Assembly (NCBI GenBank): GCA_029238555.1
Contig: JAQWFV010000137.1
Location: 1 to 12,288, forward strand
Direction: 5' to 3'
Origin: Flavobacteriaceae bacterium
GTDB taxonomy: Bacteria > Bacteroidota > Bacteroidia > Flavobacteriales > Flavobacteriaceae
Length of the DNA: 12,288 nt
The notes beneath the pieces were generated by a model. It was not told the DNA's origin and searched no databases. It saw only the letters and a program-made list of their open reading frames with translations. Made by a program: the position numbers and the translations under genes. Of the stretch, positions 1-5,958 are shown piece by piece (the stretch's first letter is position 1; each line of letters opens with the position of its first letter).

Positions 1-1080
1 CCTATGGACTGGAGGCTTTATGGTAGGTCTACCTCGGACGACAAGGGACCTATTGTTATGCTTCTAAACAGCTTGGATCTACTGAAAAAAAATAATGTCA
101 GCCTGCCTTTCAACATTAAGGTGGTCTTAGACGGAGAAGAAGAAAAAAGTAGTAAACCACTGGCTAAGGCAGTGAATACTTATAAAGATTTATTAGAGGC
201 AGATTATTTAATCATTAATGACGGTCCTGTTCACGCCTCCGGACAACCTACCATTGTATATGGATGTAGAGGCATTACTACCTTAAGGATATGGACTTAC
301 GGTCCCATAAAACCACAACACTCTGGTCATTATGGAAATTATGCACCCAATCCAGCCTTTGAAATGGCCCACCTCCTCTCGAGTTTAAAATCTCCGGATG
401 GAAAGGTATTGGTGGCGGGTTACTATGATGGTATTGAATTGAGCGAGTCTGACAAAGCTGTCTTAAAGGCAGTGCCCGACGCTGCAGACTACATAGACGA
501 ACTATTGGGCATTCACAAGCCAGATGCGGTAGGTACTTTTTATCAGGAGGCGCTTCAATTTCCTTCCCTTAATGTGAGAGGAATGGCAAGCGGATGGGTT
601 GGCGACCAAGCCAGAACTATTGTACCAGATATGGCTACTGCTGAAATTGATTTGAGGTTGGTACCTGAAACTGACGGAGCGCGCTTACAAAATCTAATAG
701 AAGTACATTTAAAAAAACAAGGCTATACTATTTTTAATGCGGCCCCTACCAAGGCAGATCGAATGGCCTATCCCAAAGTTATTAGACTCGAGAAAGGATC
801 TGTGACACCTGCTTTTAGAACAGATCTGAGCCTACCTTTTGGGGGGCATTTAAAATCCTTATTGGAGGATAATTTTAATACTGAGGTGGTACAAATTAGA
901 ACCATGGGGGGTACCGTTCCTATTGCGCCTTTTGTGAATGCCTTAAAAATTCCTGCCTATATTTTACCTATGGTGAATCCGGACAATAACCAGCACAGCC
1001 CCAATGAAAACTTGAAAATTGGTCAGATTGAGTACGGAATAAAAACCTTCTACAAGGTATTGAGCAGCCCTTTCGAGTAG
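1..1080 (+). CDS. M20-family metallopeptidase (dipeptidase-like), 5' end missing
   Basis: Zinc-dependent exopeptidase of the M20/M28 superfamily, probably a di- or aminopeptidase or related amidohydrolase. The frame is open to base 1, and the ATG at base 4 is not the true start because a core motif follows at once. Counting from that Met, SDDKG at 11-15 supplies the bridging metal Asp, GEEE at 44-47 the catalytic Glu and a metal Glu, NDGP at 72-75 another metal Asp, and NQHSPNE near residue 331 the C-terminal metal His. HSGHYG at 106-111 opens the lid or dimerisation domain. The first His ligand (HxD motif) must lie upstream of the window. Full-length relatives are about 450-500 residues, so roughly 100 or more are missing. 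The visible part looks intact. Substrate cannot be read from the sequence. It converges on yaaA across 116 bp. Confidence 0.88.
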   Translation, partial: PMDWRLYGRSTSDDKGPIVMLLNSLDLLKKNNVSLPFNIKVVLDGEEEKSSKPLAKAVNTYKDLLEADYLIINDGPVHASGQPTIVYGCRGITTLRIWTYGPIKPQHSGHYGNYAPNPAFEMAHLLSSLKSPDGKVLVAGYYDGIELSESDKAVLKAVPDAADYIDELLGIHKPDAVGTFYQEALQFPSLNVRGMASGWVGDQARTIVPDMATAEIDLRLVPETDGARLQNLIEVHLKKQGYTIFNAAPTKADRMAYPKVIRLEKGSVTPAFRTDLSLPFGGHLKSLLEDNFNTEVVQIRTMGGTVPIAPFVNALKIPAYILPMVNPDNNQHSPNENLKIGQIEYGIKTFYKVLSSPFE

Positions 1081-1123
1081 GGATTAAGCACCATAAAAAT
1101 CTGGCACTAGACATTTAACCGCA

Positions 1124-1153
1124 CTTTTAAATAAGGAGTGCCTTATCTAAAAG
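1124..1153 (-). terminator. Long hairpin between the convergent M20 peptidase and yaaA genes
   Basis: Two 13-base arms (1124-1136 and 1141-1153) pair around the 4-base loop AGTG. The only non-complementary position is 1130/1147, which is A-C on the + strand but a G-U wobble in minus-strand RNA, so the helix is continuous only in the yaaA transcript. The minus-strand 3' side of the stem carries UUAUUUAAAAG rather than a clean U tract. It lies 44 bp past the M20 stop and the same distance past the yaaA stop. A terminator is the simplest reading, but this is inferred from symmetry alone. Confidence 0.5.
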
Positions 1154-1196
1154 GTTGAAGTGGAACTATCTTGTAGTGTAACATTTTTGAAAGAAC

Positions 1197-1958
1197 CTAT
1201 CTTACAAATACAGGCGCCATAGGGTCTTTGGTCTCTTCTGGGCTGTAAGCGTAGCCCTCAAGATTAAAACCTAGTATTCCGTCCAGGTCTTGAACGTTGT
1301 TTTGAATGGCGTAACGTACCATAAGCCCTCTTGCCTTCTTGGCATAAAAACTAATGATCTTGAGTGTATCATTTTTCCAGTCTTTAAACACTGGAGAGAC
1401 CACCTTCATGTGTAAGGATTTGGCATCTAAGGCAGAGAAATATTCATTGCTCGCTAGATTCACTAGTGTTTCCGAGGCCTCCATTTGAGCATTCAGGTGG
1501 GCCGTTAGGGTTTCCTTCCAAAAACTATACAGGTTCTTGTGAGATCCTATTTTTAGGGAAGTCCCCATCTCTAAACGATAAGCTTGGATGAGGTCTAGCG
1601 GTTTTAGCATACCGTATAAACCAGAGAGAATAAGCAATTGATCTTGTAAGGCATGAACTTCTTTTTCGCTCATTGACAAAACATCTATGCCCTGGTATAC
1701 ATCGCCACTGAAGGTGTAAATGGCGGGTCTCGCGTTGTCTGGCGTAAAGGGCCATGTGAAATCTTGATTGCGCTGCCAGTTGAGTTGAGACAATTTATCT
1801 GAGATATTCATGAGAGCACCCAGATCTTTGGGTTTCTTTTGAGCCAATGTGGTGTTAATAGTCTTGGATTTGTCTAAAAATACGGGATCACTGAATTGCG
1901 TGGTCGGAAGTGCTGTTTCAAAATCTAAAGACTTAGCAGGCGATATAATGAATTTCAT
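1197..1958 (-). CDS. yaaA: Peroxide stress protein YaaA (UPF0246 family)
   Basis: Full-length YaaA, 253 residues, the usual size. The family limits damage by intracellular iron and hydrogen peroxide in E. coli, where it belongs to the OxyR regulon, and it has DNA-binding ability through a helix-hairpin-helix-like fold. Recognisable blocks run along the whole protein: MKFIISPAKSLDFE at 1-14, FSGDVYQGID at 83-92, LSGLYGMLKPLDLIQAYRLE at 111-130, NLYSFW at 142-147, NLASNEYF at 167-174 and ISFYAKKARGLMVRY at 202-216. The ATG at 1958 is chosen because the conserved N-terminal block starts there. It follows rluD on the same strand after 64 bp containing a palindrome that may separate the two transcripts. 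I see no OxyR-like site upstream. Confidence 0.95.
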   Translation of the reverse strand: MKFIISPAKSLDFETALPTTQFSDPVFLDKSKTINTTLAQKKPKDLGALMNISDKLSQLNWQRNQDFTWPFTPDNARPAIYTFSGDVYQGIDVLSMSEKEVHALQDQLLILSGLYGMLKPLDLIQAYRLEMGTSLKIGSHKNLYSFWKETLTAHLNAQMEASETLVNLASNEYFSALDAKSLHMKVVSPVFKDWKNDTLKIISFYAKKARGLMVRYAIQNNVQDLDGILGFNLEGYAYSPEETKDPMAPVFVR

Positions 1959-1991
1959 AACAAATAAATTTTAGCATAAAAATACAGGTTT

Positions 1992-2015
1992 TTAGTGATT
2001 TTTAAAAACCACTAA
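1992..2015 (-). terminator. 24-bp palindrome between rluD and yaaA
   Basis: Bases 1992-2003 are complementary to 2004-2015 at every position except 1998/2009, which is A-C on the + strand and G-U in minus-strand RNA. In the rluD transcript it would fold as a nearly loopless 12-bp hairpin with an A/U-rich tip starting 8 nt past the stop codon, followed by AAAACC. It could be an rluD terminator, an RNA-processing or mRNA 3'-end stabilising hairpin, or a protein site ahead of yaaA. A clean U tract is lacking, so termination is not assured. Confidence 0.45.
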
Positions 2016-2022
2016 TAAAGTC

Positions 2023-3072
2023 TTATTCTTGCTGGTGTTGTGCATAGCTGCGCCACTTTTCAATGCAGCTTAGCATGTCTTCTGGAATGGGGGTATTAAA
2101 ACGCATGAGCTCGCCAGAGCTCGGATGCACAAAACCGAGGGTTTTGGCGTGTAAGGCCTGCCTGGGCAGGGCCTTAAATGCGTTGTCTACAAACTGTTTG
2201 TATTTGGTAAAAGTGGTGCCTTTTAAAATTTTCTCTCCACCGTAGCGCTCGTCATTGAAAAGCGTATGCCCAATGTGTTTCATATGAGCCCTAATCTGAT
2301 GGGTCCTGCCTGTTTCTAATACACAGGAAACAAGGGTCACATAACCCAATCGTTCAATCACCTTATAATGGGTAACGGCTTCTTTTCCTTGATCTCCTTC
2401 TGGAAAAACAGCCATTTGAAGCCTGTTCTTTGGGTGTCTTCCTATATGGCCCCTCACCGTCCCTTGATCTTCCTCTACATTGCCCCACACAATAGCCACA
2501 TACTCCCGCTCAGAGGTTTTGTCAAAAAATTGCTTGGCCAAATGCGTCATGGCCTTGGAGGTTTTTGCCACTACCAGTAAACCAGAGGTGTCTTTGTCTA
2601 TCCTATGCACCAATCCCGGACGGTCATCTGAGTTTAAGGGAAGATCTTTTATGTGAAATAAGAGCGCGTTAATCAATGTACCTGAGTAATTTCCATGACC
2701 TGGATGCACCACCATACCCGGTGGTTTATTGACCACCATAAGGTCTGAGTCTTCATAGACTACATCTAAAGGAATATCTTCTGGGGTCAGGAGGAATTCA
2801 TAAGGAGGATGGGTAAACATGACCTTAATTTCGTCTCCAGATTTCACCTTGTAATTCTGCTTCACCACCTGCTCATTGACCCAAATATGGCCTTCTTTTG
2901 CTGCTTGCTGAATTTTATTTCGTGTAGCATTCTCAATGAAATTCATGAGATATTTATCAATCCTTAGCGGCTCTTGCCCTTTGGAAGCTGTAAAAGCGAA
3001 ATGCTCAAATAAATCTTCAGATTCCTGATCTGTGTAAGCATCTATTGGCGTGTTTGGATCTGTTTGGGACAT
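2023..3072 (-). CDS. rluD: 23S rRNA pseudouridine synthase, RluD type (RluA family)
   Basis: Isomerises uridines to pseudouridine in 23S rRNA helix 69 (E. coli positions 1911, 1915, 1917) during large-subunit assembly. It is 349 residues. An S4 RNA-binding domain (about 35-95, with LRIDKYL at 36-42 and GHIWVNEQVV at 61-70) precedes the RluA catalytic domain. The catalytic Asp is D159 in the motif HRIDKDTSGLLVVAK (156-170). GRTHQIRAHMKHIGHTLFNDERYGG, near residue 260, is the second conserved block. The acidic first 30 residues (many D/E) vary in the family. E. coli has paralogues RluA and RluC; the S4 domain excludes RluA, and RluD over RluC is a judgement from overall similarity and synteny. 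The start is the ATG at 3072. Confidence 0.92.
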   Translation of the reverse strand: MSQTDPNTPIDAYTDQESEDLFEHFAFTASKGQEPLRIDKYLMNFIENATRNKIQQAAKEGHIWVNEQVVKQNYKVKSGDEIKVMFTHPPYEFLLTPEDIPLDVVYEDSDLMVVNKPPGMVVHPGHGNYSGTLINALLFHIKDLPLNSDDRPGLVHRIDKDTSGLLVVAKTSKAMTHLAKQFFDKTSEREYVAIVWGNVEEDQGTVRGHIGRHPKNRLQMAVFPEGDQGKEAVTHYKVIERLGYVTLVSCVLETGRTHQIRAHMKHIGHTLFNDERYGGEKILKGTTFTKYKQFVDNAFKALPRQALHAKTLGFVHPSSGELMRFNTPIPEDMLSCIEKWRSYAQHQQE

Positions 3073-3134
3073 GATTTATGGATAATAAAAGCTAGGAATG
3101 AGAAACTAGAGAGCTACTCTAATTTAAATACACT

Positions 3135-3159
3135 ATTTATATTCGATTAATTTATATTC
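3135..3159. repeat. Two 10-bp direct repeats upstream of rluD
   Basis: ATTTATATTC occurs at 3135-3144 and again at 3150-3159, a 15-bp period, in the AT-rich 123-bp gap between the PASTA gene stop and the rluD start. Just beyond it, AATGG (3160-3164) and CCATT (3172-3176) form a short 5-bp inverted repeat downstream of the PASTA gene. The function is unknown; the repeats could be protein half-sites or chance in AT-rich sequence. Confidence 0.3.
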
Positions 3160-3195
3160 AATGGGTTTAAGCCATTTTAAAATAGGCTCAAAGTT

Positions 3196-3792
3196 TTATT
3201 CTGGTAGGGTCTGGTTTAAATTTGGCGTACCGTTTTCCGGTCTGTTTCCATTTCCACAGATGAGTTCTATTTCTGACATCTTAGGTAATTTAAAACCTGG
3301 TTTAATGAGTTTTTTCTGATACTTAACCCCATAGACCATATTCTTTCCTAAGGCGTCTATATAAGTGACTTTTTCTATCTTTAATCCAACCGCTTGCAAC
3401 TTTGAGGTGGCATTTCTTTGCGTTACTTGAACCAGTTCTGGCAAACTTATGTTGGCATAGCCAGATGGATTTAGCTGTAGGTATATTTTCTTGTTTGCTT
3501 TGACCTCGCTTCCTGGCAATGGCTTTTGACTAATGACTGCATTTATAGGGAAATCGCTTCTAAAATTAGCTGAGTCAATGACTTGAAATCTAAGTGATTG
3601 AGCAGCTAAAATATGGGCCACCTCAGCAATCTCTTTTTTACTTAAATCTGGTACTACAATATAATCACCATGTGCTGTAGTCCAAGCCAACATTTGCATA
3701 CTGATGACTACAATAATTAATAGTACCAAGAGGGCACCAAAGATTTGTTTTAAAAAAAACCGGCTTTTTAAAAAAAGTATACTATTTTTCAT
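3196..3792 (-). CDS. PASTA-domain membrane protein without a kinase domain
   Basis: A 198-residue protein with a short basic N-terminus, one transmembrane helix (about residues 18-36, FGALLVLLIIVVISMQMLA) and two PASTA repeats outside: one starting near YIVVPDLSKKEIAEV and one near ISLPELVQVTQRNATSKLQ. PASTA domains are known from Ser/Thr kinases PknB/PrkC and class A and B penicillin-binding proteins, where they sense or position on peptidoglycan fragments or lipid II. Here there is no kinase or transpeptidase domain. I start it at the ATG at 3792; a longer TTG reading from 3822 would run through the candidate -7 element at 3811-3818 and adds ten residues with no signal character. It diverges from ddl, which fits a cell-wall role by inference. 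The tail after the second repeat (NGNRPENGTPNLNQTLPE) is low complexity. Confidence 0.85.
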   Translation of the reverse strand: MKNSILFLKSRFFLKQIFGALLVLLIIVVISMQMLAWTTAHGDYIVVPDLSKKEIAEVAHILAAQSLRFQVIDSANFRSDFPINAVISQKPLPGSEVKANKKIYLQLNPSGYANISLPELVQVTQRNATSKLQAVGLKIEKVTYIDALGKNMVYGVKYQKKLIKPGFKLPKMSEIELICGNGNRPENGTPNLNQTLPE

Positions 3793-3810
3793 TGCGCTTA
3801 GCGATTGGCA

Positions 3811-3818
3811 CAAAGATA
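3811..3818 (-). promoter_or_regulatory. -7 promoter element of the PASTA protein gene
   Basis: The minus strand reads TATCTTTG, an exact match to the Bacteroidota consensus TAnnTTTG, 18 nt before the ATG at 3792. No TTG -33 element is visible at the usual 17-23 bp spacing, so the call rests on the -7 element and its position in a divergent gap. Confidence 0.5.
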
Positions 3819-3826
3819 GCAAAACC

Positions 3827-3860
3827 TTTGTGTTAGTAATTCTCAGTATTAGATAATTTA
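3827..3860 (+). promoter_or_regulatory. Candidate ddl promoter
   Basis: TTTG at 3827-3830 is followed after 23 bp by TAATTTA at 3854-3860, one base off the TAnnTTTG -7 consensus. A transcript would start near 3866, leaving a leader of about 10 nt before the ddl ATG at 3876. The -33 TTTG lies within an inverted repeat shared with the divergent PASTA-gene promoter. Confidence 0.35.
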
Positions 3861-3875
3861 TAAAAGTGTTTTCTG

Positions 3876-4847
3876 ATGAAAAAAACCATTGCAGTGATTA
3901 TGGGGGGGTACACCAGTGAATTTGAAATTTCACTAAAAAGTGGCTCTGTAGTGGCCGCTCATTTAGATCCTGAAAAATACGAGGTTTACCCTATAGTAAT
4001 TTCAAAAAACAGGTGGACTTATACTACTGATCACGGCGCAGTGTATCCTATCCAAAAGGGAAATTTCAGTTTAGAACTCCCTCACAAGCAAGTGTTGTTT
4101 GACGGTGTTTTCAATGCCATTCACGGAAGTCCTGGAGAAGACGGTAAAATTCAAGCTTACTTAGAACTTTTGGGTATTCCCCAAACCGCTTGTAATTTTT
4201 ATCAAGCAGCGCTTACCTACAACAAAAGAGATTTATTGAGTGTCCTCAAGCCCTATGGAATGGCCATGGCGAAATCTTATTATTTGAACTATGGTGACCC
4301 CATTAATCATGAAGCTATTATTCAAAAAGTTGGCTTGCCTTGTTTTGTAAAAGCCAACAGATCAGGAAGTAGTTTTGGTATTAGCAAGGTATATGCAATA
4401 GAACAGATGGAGGCTGCACTTGAGATTGCTTTCAAAGAAGACAAGGAGGTGATTATTGAAGAGGCCTTGGTGGGAAGAGAGGTGTCTGTGGGAGTGATTC
4501 AATATCAAGGTAAAACAAAGGTGCTACCCATTACCGAGATTTTAAGTGAAAACGACTTTTTTGACTATCAGGCAAAATACGAGGGAAAATCTACAGAAAT
4601 TACCCCTGCTACACTAGATCCTGAAGTGGAACAAAATATTATTGATGCAGCTGCATTTATTTATAACACATTGAAATTAAAAGGATTTACCAGATCTGAA
4701 TTTATTTTAGTCAACAATGTTCCTCATCTTTTAGAAGTAAATACAACACCAGGTATGACCCAACACAGTATACTGCCTCAGCAGGCAAAAGAAGCTGGGA
4801 TTTCGCTACCCGAATTATTTGAAAGCGCTCTTGAATCTATATGGTAA
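3876..4847 (+). CDS. ddl: D-alanine--D-alanine ligase
   Basis: ATP-grasp enzyme that joins two D-alanines in the cytoplasm, giving the dipeptide used by MurF for peptidoglycan precursors. It is 323 residues, full length for Ddl. GGYTSEFEISLKSG at 10-23 holds the substrate-binding Glu (E15); HGSPGEDGKIQAYLELLGIP at 83-102 is the family signature; FVKANRSGSSFGISKV at 157-172 has the ATP-binding Lys and loop; EVSVGV at 202-207 and the omega-loop region FFDYQAKYEGKSTEITPA at 228-245 follow; GFTRSEF at 270-276 and LLEVNTTPGMTQHS at 285-298 give metal and D-Ala contacts. The metal-ligand position usually occupied by Asp is Glu (E275), which I believe is a lineage habit, not a defect. The start ATG at 3876 places the conserved glycine loop correctly. 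Ligation to lactate or serine is not indicated. Confidence 0.96.
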   Translation: MKKTIAVIMGGYTSEFEISLKSGSVVAAHLDPEKYEVYPIVISKNRWTYTTDHGAVYPIQKGNFSLELPHKQVLFDGVFNAIHGSPGEDGKIQAYLELLGIPQTACNFYQAALTYNKRDLLSVLKPYGMAMAKSYYLNYGDPINHEAIIQKVGLPCFVKANRSGSSFGISKVYAIEQMEAALEIAFKEDKEVIIEEALVGREVSVGVIQYQGKTKVLPITEILSENDFFDYQAKYEGKSTEITPATLDPEVEQNIIDAAAFIYNTLKLKGFTRSEFILVNNVPHLLEVNTTPGMTQHSILPQQAKEAGISLPELFESALESIW

Positions 4848-4927
4848 TTCCTTATTATGCTGTTTTTGGAAACTGGCCATACAAGCGATTGAAAATCACC
4901 TAGATTTAAAGCTAAAGCTAAATTGTT

Positions 4928-4935
4928 TAATTTTG
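4928..4935 (+). promoter_or_regulatory. -7 element immediately upstream of coaD
   Basis: TAATTTTG matches the Bacteroidota -7 consensus TAnnTTTG exactly and ends only 4 nt before the coaD ATG at 4940. No -33 TTG is seen at 17-23 bp spacing, though a tandem AAGCTA repeat (4910-4921) lies in the spacer region. If used, transcription would start at or next to the start codon and the mRNA would be leaderless. Confidence 0.4.
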
Positions 4936-4939
4936 ATGC

Positions 4940-5407
4940 ATGGATAAAAAAATAGCTGTTTTCCCTGGGTCCTTTGATCCACTTACCCTTGGGCATTTAG
5001 ATGTCATACAAAGAGGCATTACTCTTTTTGACAGACTCATTATTGCCATAGGGGTAAATACGGATAAAAAGTATATGTTTTCATTAGAAGAGCGATTGGA
5101 AATACTCCGCGAAACCTTCCAAGACGAACCCAAAATTAGCGTTCATACCTACAGCGGTTTAACAGTAGATTTCTGTAAAGAGATTAAAGCAAACTTTATT
5201 CTTAGAGGGCTCAGAAATCCTGCAGATTTTGAATTTGAAAAAGCCATTGCCCACACCAATAGAAAGCTCTCCGAAATTGAAACCGTTTTTTTACTCACCT
5301 CATCAGGTAAATCTTATATCAGTTCCTCTATTGTTAGAGATGTTATTAGGCACGGAGGTGATTATTCAGGGCTAGTTCCAGAAGCAGTGTTAAATTTTTC
5401 AAAATAA
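4940..5407 (+). CDS. coaD: Phosphopantetheine adenylyltransferase
   Basis: Fourth step of coenzyme A synthesis: transfers AMP from ATP to 4'-phosphopantetheine, giving dephospho-CoA. It is 155 residues, the normal length of bacterial CoaD, which is a hexamer. The nucleotidyltransferase motif TLGH is at 16-19 in FPGSFDPLTLGHLDVIQRG, with catalytic His19. FILRGLRNPADFEFE at 87-101 binds the phosphate of phosphopantetheine and ATP, and the C-terminal ISSS (127-130) followed by IVRD is the second ATP motif. The start at 4940 gives the canonical short lead into the first beta strand. An ATG at 4936 is out of frame. It follows ddl by 92 bp in the same direction and may be co-transcribed or use its own promoter just upstream. 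Confidence 0.97.
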   Translation: MDKKIAVFPGSFDPLTLGHLDVIQRGITLFDRLIIAIGVNTDKKYMFSLEERLEILRETFQDEPKISVHTYSGLTVDFCKEIKANFILRGLRNPADFEFEKAIAHTNRKLSEIETVFLLTSSGKSYISSSIVRDVIRHGGDYSGLVPEAVLNFSK

Positions 5408-5432
5408 CTCATTTAATTTGTAATATTTTTCC

Positions 5433-5440
5433 TACATTTA
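5433..5440 (+). promoter_or_regulatory. Weak -7-like element before the response regulator
   Basis: TACATTTA is one base from TAnnTTTG and lies 20 nt before the ATG at 5461. A TTTG at 5417-5420 is upstream, but at 12 bp it is too close for a standard -33 element. The 53-bp gap after coaD allows an independent promoter. Confidence 0.25.
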
Positions 5441-5460
5441 TCATGACTTAATTATTAGAC

Positions 5461-5862
5461 ATGATTATTAACTCAATTTTTATTATTGATGACGACCCCA
5501 TAGTAGTCTTTGGGATCAAAAAATTACTGCATCAATATAAGAATCAAATGCAGGTACTCACTTTTAATAATGGAGAAGATGCCATTAATGCCATTTACAA
5601 ACTCAATCAAAAACAAATCTCTTTACCTGAAGTCATTTTTTTGGATCTTAATATGCCCATCATGGATGGTTGGGAGTTTTTAGACGCTTTCTTAAGCCTT
5701 AAGCTAGATAAGAAAATTCAAATCAATATTCTGAGTTCGACCATTGACCCAGAAGACCTAAATAAAGTGGCCATTTACAAAACAGTCCAACACCATTCCA
5801 TTAATTTCAATGGCAAGCCTATCACAAGAAGGGAAATAAAAAAACTCACCCACGCAGCTTAA
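5461..5862 (+). CDS. Single-domain response regulator (CheY-like receiver)
   Basis: A 133-residue protein made only of a receiver domain. The acidic cluster D10-D12 (FIIDDDP), phosphoacceptor D62 in VIFLDLNMPIMDGWEF, the hydroxyl residues in LSST (91-94) and the K119-P120 pair are all in place, so phosphorylation is expected. There is no DNA-binding or enzymatic output domain, so it should act by protein contact or in a phosphorelay, as stand-alone receivers do. The style of the D62 motif resembles receivers that partner PAS-type histidine kinases in flavobacteria. No kinase gene lies in the window, so the partner is unknown. It sits 53 bp after coaD and converges on the Nudix gene. Identity as a receiver is sure; function is not. 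Confidence 0.9.
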   Translation: MIINSIFIIDDDPIVVFGIKKLLHQYKNQMQVLTFNNGEDAINAIYKLNQKQISLPEVIFLDLNMPIMDGWEFLDAFLSLKLDKKIQINILSSTIDPEDLNKVAIYKTVQHHSINFNGKPITRREIKKLTHAA

Positions 5863-5880
5863 TAATCAAAGTTTAAGCTG
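5855..5880 (+). terminator. Hairpin across the response-regulator stop codon
   Basis: CAGCTTAA (5855-5862) and TTAAGCTG (5873-5880) are perfect 8-bp arms around a 10-nt loop. The left arm includes the stop codon TAA. The sequence after it is A/T-rich but has no T run. It is a possible transcript end between two convergent genes. Confidence 0.35.
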
Positions 5881-5958
5881 AAATTACTATAAATATTTCC
5901 CTACAACATTTAAGGTATTGTGTAAAAAGGCTAAGGATACTTATTAGGTCTACGATTT

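Noticed and set aside
1525..1755. 76-codon minus-strand frame inside yaaA
   Set aside because: It overlaps the conserved YaaA core in another frame and encodes an Arg/His/Ser-rich string typical of out-of-frame translation.
3793..3822. Ten-residue upstream extension of the PASTA protein from a TTG
   Set aside because: It runs through the TATCTTTG promoter element, adds no signal-like sequence and a good ATG exists at 3792.
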